Under the pieces are notes generated by a model. That model was not told where the DNA came from, searched no databases, and worked only from the letters and a program-made list of their open reading frames with translations. This document shows, one piece after another, positions 1 to 5,107 of a stretch of DNA of 5,107 nt. The stretch is from Pseudomonadota bacterium (GTDB lineage: Bacteria; Pseudomonadota; Alphaproteobacteria; Micropepsales; Micropepsaceae), in NCBI GenBank assembly GCA_021817355.1, contig JAKAVI010000005.1:1-5107 (forward strand). Direction: 5' to 3'. How positions within the stretch are numbered: the stretch's first letter is position 1; each line of letters starts with the position of its first letter. A program made the position numbers and the translations under genes.

Positions 1-1638
1 CAACTTGCGGCACAAACCTACAATCCGCTTTTTGGTGGCGCCGCCCGGGTCGCCCCCTTTGCCCTTTCAATAAGCCCCGACTTCAAGGATCCGTCTCGCT
101 ACGCCCTTTATGTCAGCCAGAGCGGGCTCGGCCTGCCCAACCGCGACTATTATCTCAGCAAGAACCCGGCGATCGTTAAGGTGCGGCACGCCTACCAGGC
201 CTGGCTCGTCAAGATGATGATGCTCGCGGGCATGAAAGATGCCACAGCCCGTGCCCACAAGGTCTATCAGCTCGAACTTGCAATCGCCAAGGTGAGCAGG
301 CCCGCCGCGGCACGGCGCAATGTGCTCAAAGATTATAACCCCATGACGACGAGCCAGCTGGAAAAGTTTGCTCCCGGCTTTCCCTGGAAATTCTGGCTTG
401 CCGCGTCAGGTGTAAGCCCGCGCGGCCCCCATGGCCAGCGCATCATCATCGCCGCCGACAAATCGGCGATGCCAGCTCTTGCCAAAATTTTTGCCCGCAC
501 ACCCGCATCGACCTGGGGCGACTATCTGACGGTACACTACCTCCATGCTTTCGCCGAAGAACTGCCGCAGACTGTCGAACACCTCAACTTCGCCTTTTAT
601 GGTACCGATCTTGCGGGACAGAAGGCGCAGCTCGCCCGCGCGACCCGCGCCGTTCATCTGCTCGATCATCAGATGGGCTTTGCTCTTGGGCGGCTCTATG
701 TCGCCAAATATTTTCCGCCTGAAGCCAAGGCCAAAGCTGAGCAGCTTGTAGCCAACCTGCGCCGTGCCTATGAGCTGGACATTCCTACCCTCACCTGGAT
801 GAGCGCAAAAACCAAAGCCAAGGCCCTGCAGAAGCTGAAGTTGCTCAGCCCCCACATCGGCTATCCGGACAAATGGCTGAATTACGGCGCCCTCAAGATC
901 AGCCGTACGACGCTGCTGGCCGATGTCCAGCGCGCCGGACAATTTCGCTGGCGCCGGCGCACCAGCCATCTGGATGAGCCTGTTGACCGCTCGTCCTGGG
1001 ATATGACCCCACCGACGCTAAACGCCTATTATGATCCATTGCTCAATGAGATTGTGTTTCCGGCCGCCATTCTGCAGCCGCCATTTTTTGATCCCAATGC
1101 CGATACCGCCGTCAATTATGGTGCCATCGGAGCGGTCATCGGCCACGAAATGAGCCATGGCTATGATGATCAGGGCTCGCGCTTCGACGCCCATGGGGTC
1201 CTGCACAATTGGTGGACCAAGACCGACCGGGCCGCCTTCGATGCCCGGACCAAAGCCCTCACAGAGCAATATGACAGCTATGAGCCGGTACCGGGCATTC
1301 ACATCAATGGCAAGCTCACGCTCGGAGAAAACATTGCCGACCTGGCCGGACTGACCATTGCCTATAAGGCCTATCATCTGTCGCTGCACGGCAAACCGGC
1401 TCCGGTCCTCAACGGCTTTACCGGAGATCAGCGCTTCTTTCTCGCCTACGGCCAGGTCTGGCGTACCAAGATCACCCCCGACGCGCTGCGCGTGCAACTG
1501 CTCTCTGATCCTCACAGTCCACCGGAATATCGGGTGATCGGCACAACCCGCAATCTTGATCCCTGGTACCGCGCCTTCAACGTCAAACCGGGGAGCAAAT
1601 ATTATCTGCCACCGGACAAGCGCGTTCACCTGTGGTGA
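1..1638 (+). CDS. M13 family zinc metallopeptidase (neprilysin/PepO-like), 5'-truncated
   Basis: The frame is open from base 1 to the TGA at 1636-1638, giving 545 residues. Family members are usually about 680-700 residues, so roughly 140 N-terminal residues, including any signal peptide, lie left of the window. The GTG at 181 is not the start, because family-like sequence ('SGLGLPNRDYYL') precedes it. In fragment numbering, the M13 N-terminal domain fills about 1-300 and the catalytic domain about 335-545. Seen directly: NAYY at 341-344 (substrate-binding strand), the zinc motif HEMSH with H382, E383 and H386, the GENIAD motif with third zinc ligand E443 and with D447, and the family's terminal block ending RVHLW. 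The catalytic residues are therefore intact. M13 enzymes cut short peptides, and bacterial ones are usually exported to the periplasm or anchored as lipoproteins, but localisation cannot be read here. It converges on the kinase gene and has no evident functional link to it. Family assignment is very secure; the physiological substrate is unknown. Confidence 0.96.
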   Translation, partial: QLAAQTYNPLFGGAARVAPFALSISPDFKDPSRYALYVSQSGLGLPNRDYYLSKNPAIVKVRHAYQAWLVKMMMLAGMKDATARAHKVYQLELAIAKVSRPAAARRNVLKDYNPMTTSQLEKFAPGFPWKFWLAASGVSPRGPHGQRIIIAADKSAMPALAKIFARTPASTWGDYLTVHYLHAFAEELPQTVEHLNFAFYGTDLAGQKAQLARATRAVHLLDHQMGFALGRLYVAKYFPPEAKAKAEQLVANLRRAYELDIPTLTWMSAKTKAKALQKLKLLSPHIGYPDKWLNYGALKISRTTLLADVQRAGQFRWRRRTSHLDEPVDRSSWDMTPPTLNAYYDPLLNEIVFPAAILQPPFFDPNADTAVNYGAIGAVIGHEMSHGYDDQGSRFDAHGVLHNWWTKTDRAAFDARTKALTEQYDSYEPVPGIHINGKLTLGENIADLAGLTIAYKAYHLSLHGKPAPVLNGFTGDQRFFLAYGQVWRTKITPDALRVQLLSDPHSPPEYRVIGTTRNLDPWYRAFNVKPGSKYYLPPDKRVHLW

Positions 1639-1653
1639 TGAAAAGCAGCGCGA

Positions 1654-1679
1654 CCGTCGGGCCTGAGCGGCCCGGACGG
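1654..1679. terminator. GC-rich hairpin after the peptidase gene, possible terminator
   Basis: CCGTCGGGCC (1654-1663) pairs with GGCCCGGACGG (1669-1679) around a 5-nt TGAGC loop, giving a 10-bp stem with one bulged G (1675). It lies 15 nt past the peptidase stop. On the + strand no U-tract follows. Read on the - strand, the stem is followed about 8-10 nt later by CTTTT, just before the peptidase stop. A weak or Rho-assisted terminator acting in either direction is possible. The structure is seen; the function is inferred. Confidence 0.35.
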
Positions 1680-1689
1680 CCACGCCGTC
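1675..1689. other. alternative hairpin overlapping the putative terminator
   Basis: GACGGC (1675-1680) and GCCGTC (1684-1689) form a perfect 6-bp stem around CAC. It uses the same bases (1675-1679) as the right arm of the 1654-1679 hairpin, so the two structures exclude each other. It may simply reflect the GC-rich composition. Confidence 0.25.
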
Positions 1690-1806
1690 TGGGGTCCTCG
1701 CCCTGGCCTGCGTGACGGGGTCTGGCGCGCGAAGAGAAAATGGTGCGGTTACACACTGGGCCGAGGCAACTCACCCATCGCCACCGGTTTCCAAAAGTCT
1801 TTGGCA

Positions 1807-1830
1807 GGCACGGCGGAAGAGCCGGCTGCC
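1807..1830 (-). terminator. imperfect hairpin downstream of the kinase gene, weak terminator candidate
   Basis: GGCA+CGGC (1807-1814) can pair with GCCG (1821-1824) and TGCC (1827-1830), with loop GGAAGA and a 2-nt bulge. It lies about 40 nt beyond the kinase stop. Read in the kinase direction, a short ACTTTT run follows about 8 nt later instead of a proper U-tract. It is the best terminator candidate near this end of the kinase gene, but weak. The rest of 1639-1872 shows no coding potential that I trust. Confidence 0.2.
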
Positions 1831-1872
1831 GCATCGGGCGGCCAAGCGCAGTACTGCCTCACAAGAGCCGTC

Positions 1873-3120
1873 TCAGGAACCCAGCTCCGGGCGGCTCACA
1901 GCGGGGATGGACAGGGTAAAGGTTGTGCCATTACCGACGACACTCGATATGGTCAGTGTCGCCCCCATCTGCTCTGCCAGCTGTTTGGAAATCGCAAGGC
2001 CAAGCCCCGTACCGCTATATTTGCGTGCGGTCGAGCTGTCACCTCTTTCAAAACGCTCGAACACGCGCTCGAGCTGGTCCTCGGCAATCCCGATACCGGT
2101 GTCCCGGACCCGAAAAATGAGACGGCCATCGACCAGCGCCGTTTCGAGTCGGACAGAGCCATCCTCGGTAAACTTGATCGCATTGGCGATGAGGTTGGTC
2201 AGGATCTGCTTGGTTGCCTGCTTCTCCAGGTACCAGCTCTGCGGTACCTCGGGCCCGCTCATGCGCTCGAGCTTAAGGCCCTTTTCCATCGCCTGGGTAC
2301 GGAATTGCCGCACAAGCGCTTCCGCAAATTCGTTCAGATCGACGTCGCTGCGATCCAGCTTGATGCGACCAGATTCAAGCCTGGAGAAGTCCAGTACATC
2401 ATTGATCAGGGCCAGCAGGCCTTGGCTTGAGTCGTAAATCCGCTCCACGTAATGGCGTTCGCGTGCACCAAGCTCGCCTGTTGCCTTCAGGATTCCGGCA
2501 AAGCCGATTATGCTGGTCAGGGGCGTCCGCAGTTCATGACTGACATTGGCGACAAAATCGCTCTTGACCCGCGCCGCCGCCACCGCAGCAGCCCGCGCTT
2601 CCTCGAGCTGCGCCCCTTTGAGGCGCAGTTCCATCTCGTCGACCACAATCTGCGCGATGATTGCCAAACGCCGCTGATCGCGTTCGTTCAGCTGTCGTGG
2701 TTTGGTATCACAGATGCACATGGCGCCAAGCCTGTGCCCGGAGGCAAGCCGCAACGGCGCACCCGCATAAAAGCGGATGTGGGGTCCTGCAACAACCAGC
2801 GGGCTGTTGGCAAAACGCGGATCTTGTTCCGCGTCGCTTACCACCAGCACCCCGTCACGCTGAATGGTGTACTGACAGAAGGAAATTGCCCGCGGGGTCT
2901 CGCTCGGAACAGGGCCCTGTTTGGACTTGAACCACTGCCGGTTCGCGTCAATCAGCGAGATCATGGCAAGAGGGGTATCAAAAAGTTCCGAGGCCATACG
3001 CGTGATGCGGTCGAAGCTCTCTTCGGCGGGGGTGTCCATGATATCAAAGGTGCTCAGGGCCGCGAGGCGGGCCGCTTCGAGTGCCCCGTCGTGGTTCGTG
3101 TTGCTGGTCAATGAATTCAT
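1873..3120 (-). CDS. GAF-domain sensor histidine kinase (HisKA + HATPase_c), soluble
   Basis: 415 residues from the ATG at 3120 to TGA. Order: GAF domain about 35-165 (F81-C82 and the GAMCICD strand at 132-138 are typical of this subfamily), a helical, probably coiled-coil linker about 165-187, HisKA with the H-box SHELRTP (phospho-acceptor H195), then the ATPase with N-box N309/N313, G1 DTGIGI (D340, G342, G344), F-box VFERFER 353-359, G2 GTGLGL (G370, G372, G374) and G3 NGTTF (397-401). All boxes are intact, so an active autokinase is expected. There is no membrane segment or signal peptide, so it should sense a cytoplasmic signal through GAF; the ligand is unknown. It lacks a fused receiver, and the divergent receiver and Hpt genes are the obvious partners. 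The next upstream in-frame sequence holds no better start; the Shine-Dalgarno is weak (GGGCGAG on the - strand, 3131-3125). A cognate relay with its neighbours is inference. Confidence 0.95.
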   Translation of the reverse strand: MNSLTSNTNHDGALEAARLAALSTFDIMDTPAEESFDRITRMASELFDTPLAMISLIDANRQWFKSKQGPVPSETPRAISFCQYTIQRDGVLVVSDAEQDPRFANSPLVVAGPHIRFYAGAPLRLASGHRLGAMCICDTKPRQLNERDQRRLAIIAQIVVDEMELRLKGAQLEEARAAAVAAARVKSDFVANVSHELRTPLTSIIGFAGILKATGELGARERHYVERIYDSSQGLLALINDVLDFSRLESGRIKLDRSDVDLNEFAEALVRQFRTQAMEKGLKLERMSGPEVPQSWYLEKQATKQILTNLIANAIKFTEDGSVRLETALVDGRLIFRVRDTGIGIAEDQLERVFERFERGDSSTARKYSGTGLGLAISKQLAEQMGATLTISSVVGNGTTFTLSIPAVSRPELGS

Positions 3121-3158
3121 GGTGCTCGCCCGTGGCAGATCCGTAGCTCTAGTCTACC

Positions 3159-3184
3159 GGAACAAAGATTGCTAAGAAACCGCT
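3159..3184 (+). promoter_or_regulatory. possible EcfG-type (general stress sigma) promoter for the receiver-Hpt operon
   Basis: GGAAC (3159-3163), a 17-nt spacer, then CGCT (3181-3184). The alphaproteobacterial general-stress sigma factor EcfG recognises GGAAC-N16/17-CGTT, so the -35 is perfect and the -10 matches 3 of 4 bases at a permitted spacing. Transcription would begin near 3190, leaving a leader of only about 10 nt and cutting into the G-rich ribosome-binding site, which counts against it. The match is seen; its use is speculative. Confidence 0.27.
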
Positions 3185-3187
3185 TTC

Positions 3188-3195
3188 GGGGGGGA
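3188..3195 (+). promoter_or_regulatory. G-rich ribosome-binding site that supports the TTG start of the receiver gene
   Basis: Seven consecutive G followed by A lie 4 nt before the TTG at 3200. The tract can pair with the CCUCC core of 16S rRNA in several registers. There is an in-frame TAA at 3173-3175 and no ATG or GTG between it and TTG, so this site fixes the start. Confidence 0.6.
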
Positions 3196-3199
3196 TAGT

Positions 3200-3580
3200 T
3201 TGCAGCAGCTGCTTTATGTCGACGACGATGAATCCATCCGCGAGGTAGCCGCCCTGTCGCTGGAGCTTGACGGCCGCTTCAAGGTAAGACTTGCCGCCTC
3301 CGGCAAGGAGGCGCTTGCCATGCTTGCGAGTGGCTACCGCCCCGATGCGGTTCTGCTGGATGTGATGATGCCGGATCTTGATGGGCCGCAGACCCTTGCC
3401 CGCATGCGCACTCAAGGGCTTGAGGAGCTTACGGTCATTTTTGTCACTGCTCGCTCGCTGGACACCGAGCGTCAGGCACTCCTGAGCCTGGGGGCTTGTG
3501 GCATCATCACCAAACCGTTCGACCCCTTGCACCTGGGCAAGGAGGTTAGCCAGATCCTGGGCAAGAAGGTGTCAGCATGA
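3200..3580 (+). CDS. stand-alone CheY-like response regulator (receiver domain only)
   Basis: 126 residues, all receiver fold, with no output domain. Visible residues: acidic pair D8/D9 (YVDDDES), phospho-acceptor D54 (VLLDVMMPDLDG), switch Thr T83 (FVTA) and the conserved Lys K105 followed by PF. The site is complete, so it should be phosphorylated. The start is TTG, the only reasonable initiation codon: an in-frame TAA lies at 3173-3175, and starting later would lose the first beta strand. It lacks the PFxFATG motif of FAT GUY receivers such as SdrG. The gene ends in ATGA, which overlaps the start of the Hpt gene, so the two are almost certainly cotranscribed and translationally coupled. 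Likely role: phosphate shuttle between the divergent kinase and the Hpt protein, or a protein-binding output like CheY. The exact role and direction of phosphate flow are inference. Confidence 0.95.
   Translation: MQQLLYVDDDESIREVAALSLELDGRFKVRLAASGKEALAMLASGYRPDAVLLDVMMPDLDGPQTLARMRTQGLEELTVIFVTARSLDTERQALLSLGACGIITKPFDPLHLGKEVSQILGKKVSA
3563..3569 (+). promoter_or_regulatory. ribosome-binding site of the Hpt gene, inside the receiver gene
   Basis: AAGAAGG ends 7 nt before the ATG at 3577, a normal Shine-Dalgarno spacing. It lies within the last codons of the receiver gene, so the Hpt gene can be started both by new ribosomes and by re-initiation at the ATGA overlap. Confidence 0.6.
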
Positions 3581-3849
3581 CCGCCGCAGATGACAATCTG
3601 CAGATGCTTGAAAAGCTCCGGGTGCGGTTTCGTGCGCGTTGTCGCGACGATCTCGCCATTCTCGAACAGGGACCGGGGACAGAACAATTTGCGTACTGCG
3701 TTCACCGCCTCGCCGGCAGTGCCGGAACATTCGGTTTTGATGATATCAGCCGCAACGCCAGCCAAATCGATGACCAATTCCGCCAGCATCACACGGTCGA
3801 GCAAAAGCAGCTGGATCAGCTTATCAGCCTGGTGCGTTCCATTCTCTAG
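3577..3849 (+). CDS. stand-alone Hpt (histidine phosphotransfer) domain protein
   Basis: 90 residues, close to the minimum size of an Hpt four-helix bundle. The signature HRLAGSAGTFGF begins at H43, the predicted phospho-histidine, with G47 and G50 as the usual small residues. Arg44 and Ala46 stand where many family members have other residues (the common form is HxLKG), a variant I associate with alphaproteobacterial Hpt proteins. The protein has no kinase, receiver or membrane part and should pass phosphate between Asp residues of receivers in the cytoplasm. Its ATG overlaps the receiver stop (ATGA, 3577-3580), with AAGAAGG 7 nt upstream. The TAG stop at 3847-3849 shares three bases with the convergent glycosyltransferase stop. 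The adjacent receiver is the natural partner. A further receiver with an output domain should exist elsewhere in the genome, since none is visible here. Confidence 0.92.
   Translation: MTAADDNLQMLEKLRVRFRARCRDDLAILEQGPGTEQFAYCVHRLAGSAGTFGFDDISRNASQIDDQFRQHHTVEQKQLDQLISLVRSIL
3846..3849. other. CTAG palindrome supplying the stop codons of two convergent genes
   Basis: Reading right, TAG at 3847-3849 ends the Hpt gene. Reading left, TAG (complement of 3846-3848) ends the glycosyltransferase gene. The genes overlap tail to tail by these 4 bp, so no intergenic terminator is possible and each transcript must end inside, or run antisense into, the other gene. I saw no strong hairpin with a U-tract on either side. 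Confidence 0.9.
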
Positions 3850-5107
3850 GATTTATGAAAGCCGCGACGGGTCATCGTTCCCCAGTGATGTCTGCGGCGC
3901 AGAAACTGCCAATAACCCTTGATGCGCCAAAAATTGTTGAGCTGCCGGTAGCCAAAGTTCTCGACGATGGCAGCAAGCAAAAGCACCATGAGACTTTGTG
4001 TCGTTGGAAACCGCCGCAGCTCGGCCTCTTCCAGAGCAAGAGAGCCGATGCTGATAACAACGCCAAACAGAAAGCTGACGGCTGCGAAGGCCTTCAGGTA
4101 GACAAGCGACAGGGCGCCCAGAACATAAAAGACCGGAATCAGGAAGTAGCCGATTGTCTCCAGAACCGGGCCAACCACGTCAAAGAGAAAGATGCTGCCA
4201 AATCCGAGAATGCCAACCCGGCCATAATGGGGATTAAAGAGAAGATCGAAATGGGCAAAAAAGGTCTCCAGCGCGCCGCGCTGCCAGCGCACCCGCTGCC
4301 GTCCCAGATCCCTGATGTTTTCCGGAACTTCAGTCCAGCACACCGGTTCGGGCACAAACACAATGCGATAATCCCTGCCCGTCTCGCGGGCAAAGCGATG
4401 GATTTTGACCACCAGTTCCATGTCCTCACCTACGGTGCCGAGGCGGTAGCCACCAACGTCAAGCACGGCCTGCCGGCGGAAGAGACCAAAGGCCCCGGAA
4501 ATGATGGTCAGACAATTGGCCTCGCTCCAGGCCAGGCGCGCCATCAAGAACGCGCGCAGATATTCGACCGTCTGCAGGAGGGCATAACCGTTTCTCGGCA
4601 GTTCAACCCGCACGACCTGGCCGTGCTCGATGACACAACCATTGGCCACCCGGATCGTGCCGCCAACTGCGACCGTGCTGACGGGGTCTTCGACAAACGG
4701 ACTGACTGCCCGCAGCAGTGCGTCCGCTTCAAGCAATGAATCGGCATCAATCGAACAAATGATCGCCGCACGGGCAAGGTTGATGCCGGCGTTCAGGGCA
4801 TCTGCCTTGCCACCATTGAGCTTGTCCACCACCACCAGGCGGCGCTGATTTTTGGCGATATAAATTTCCTGAATGGCCTGACACGGTACCGCAAGTTCAT
4901 AGTGGCGTTGTGCGGGACGAAGTTCAAAAGCCTCGATTAGCGCCTCAAGTGTCCTGTCCCGCGAGCCATCATTGATGACGATGATTTCGAAGTTCGGATA
5001 TTGCAGAGCCAGCAGCGCCCGCACGCTCTCCACCACCGTCGCCTCTTCATTGAACGCCGGCACAAGAAGCGCGATTGGCGGAGCATTGTCGGCAAAGTGC
5101 CGCCACA
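3846..5107 (-). CDS. membrane-bound family 2 glycosyltransferase (processive type), N-terminus outside window
   Basis: The frame stays open to base 5107, so the gene is partial. The GTG at 5063 falls inside the first GT-A strand: the codons before it read PPIALLVPAFNEE, so it is not the start. Numbering from that Val: NDGS 31-34 (nucleotide site), KLNGGKADALNAG 81-93, DAD D106-D108 (metal/UDP-sugar), GED 212-214 (probable catalytic Asp region) and QRVRW Q256-W260. This D,D,D,QxxRW set marks processive synthases of the BcsA/PgaC/hyaluronan kind. Three or four hydrophobic segments follow (about 284-301, 302-322, 324-343 and 356-369), then a basic tail with WGTMTRRGF. Family members usually have an N-terminal membrane segment, presumably off the window. 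Likely role: polymerising an exported polysaccharide from a nucleotide sugar at the inner membrane; the sugar cannot be told. It is the last gene of its transcription unit on this side, and its partners should lie beyond 5107. Confidence 0.94.
   Translation of the reverse strand, partial: WRHFADNAPPIALLVPAFNEEATVVESVRALLALQYPNFEIIVINDGSRDRTLEALIEAFELRPAQRHYELAVPCQAIQEIYIAKNQRRLVVVDKLNGGKADALNAGINLARAAIICSIDADSLLEADALLRAVSPFVEDPVSTVAVGGTIRVANGCVIEHGQVVRVELPRNGYALLQTVEYLRAFLMARLAWSEANCLTIISGAFGLFRRQAVLDVGGYRLGTVGEDMELVVKIHRFARETGRDYRIVFVPEPVCWTEVPENIRDLGRQRVRWQRGALETFFAHFDLLFNPHYGRVGILGFGSIFLFDVVGPVLETIGYFLIPVFYVLGALSLVYLKAFAAVSFLFGVVISIGSLALEEAELRRFPTTQSLMVLLLAAIVENFGYRQLNNFWRIKGYWQFLRRRHHWGTMTRRGFHKS

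Larger units (their letters stand above)
3121..3199. promoter_or_regulatory. divergent intergenic control region between kinase and receiver-Hpt operon
   Basis: These 79 bp must hold the start signals for both the kinase (leftward) and the receiver-Hpt pair (rightward), unless transcription enters from elsewhere. It contains an imperfect dyad, CCGTAG (3141-3146) against CTACCGG (3154-3160), with one bulge and a 7-nt centre; this could be an operator but is short enough to be chance. No convincing sigma-70 promoter was found for the kinase; TAGACT on the - strand is only a 4/6 match to the -10 box and has no good -35. Confidence 0.6.

Noticed and set aside
406..1683. Two long - strand open frames (406-969 and 1018-1683)
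   Set aside because: Antisense to the M13 peptidase, whose zinc motifs and C-terminal block fix the real frame.
1848..1857. 10-bp perfect palindrome GCAGTACTGC near the kinase 3' end
   Set aside because: Single, short, with no second copy noticed and no adjoining promoter; compatible with chance.
1712..2437. 241-codon + strand open frame, and a 209-codon one at 1801-2430
   Set aside because: Both are antisense to the ATPase half of the histidine kinase. They are Ser/Arg-rich or otherwise featureless and lack recognisable domains, as expected of shadow frames in GC-rich DNA.
1954..2995. Possible redox or heme sensing by GAF cysteines (C82, C135, C137)
   Set aside because: C82 and C135 sit at positions where cysteine is common in this GAF subfamily, and there is no CxxC or heme-binding motif. 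Sequence alone does not support a sensing role.
2452..3114. 220-codon + strand open frame
   Set aside because: Antisense to the GAF and HisKA region of the kinase, with no recognisable domain and no separate promoter or ribosome-binding site seen.
3855..4739. 294-codon + strand open frame starting just after the Hpt stop
   Set aside because: It lies wholly antisense to the glycosyltransferase, whose motifs are clear. Its product is a hydrophilic, low-complexity mirror of the membrane segments with no family resemblance.
1..5107. tRNA, rRNA, CRISPR array, insertion sequence, prophage or integration site
   Set aside because: No repeat arrays, terminal inverted repeats, transposase or integrase motifs, or tRNA-like segments were seen on either strand.

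Overview
The window looks like chromosomal DNA from a GC-rich Gram-negative bacterium. An alphaproteobacterium, perhaps of the Sphingomonadales, is the best guess. This rests on the style of the GAF-HisKA kinase, the 'HRLAGSAGTFGF' type of Hpt protein and a possible EcfG-like promoter. It is an inference, because no rRNA or other taxonomic marker is present. I see no tRNA, CRISPR array, insertion sequence, phage gene or integration site.

Layout: (1) 1-1638, + strand, the C-terminal four fifths or so of an M13 (neprilysin/PepO-type) zinc metallopeptidase, cut by the left edge. (2) 1639-1872, a convergent gap with no gene but with GC-rich hairpins that may end transcription from either side. 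(3) 1873-3120, - strand, a soluble GAF-HisKA-HATPase histidine kinase. (4) 3121-3199, a 79-bp divergent promoter region. (5) 3200-3580, + strand, a stand-alone CheY-like receiver protein starting at TTG. (6) 3577-3849, + strand, a stand-alone Hpt phosphotransfer protein, coupled to the receiver gene by an ATGA overlap. (7) 3846-5107, - strand, a membrane-bound processive-type family 2 glycosyltransferase. It is cut at its N-terminus by the right edge and converges on the Hpt gene with a shared CTAG stop.

How the genes may work together: the kinase, receiver and Hpt together hold the pieces of a His-Asp-His phosphorelay, split over three small soluble proteins transcribed from one divergent control region. 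None of the three has a DNA-binding, cyclic-di-GMP or enzymatic output domain, so the final Asp acceptor and the output lie elsewhere. The adjoining glycosyltransferase, probably making an exported or surface polysaccharide, is a plausible but unproven target. The M13 peptidase is probably an unrelated neighbour. The families are all known; what is notable is the split relay without an output, the stop-sharing convergent junction and the unusual start region of the receiver gene.
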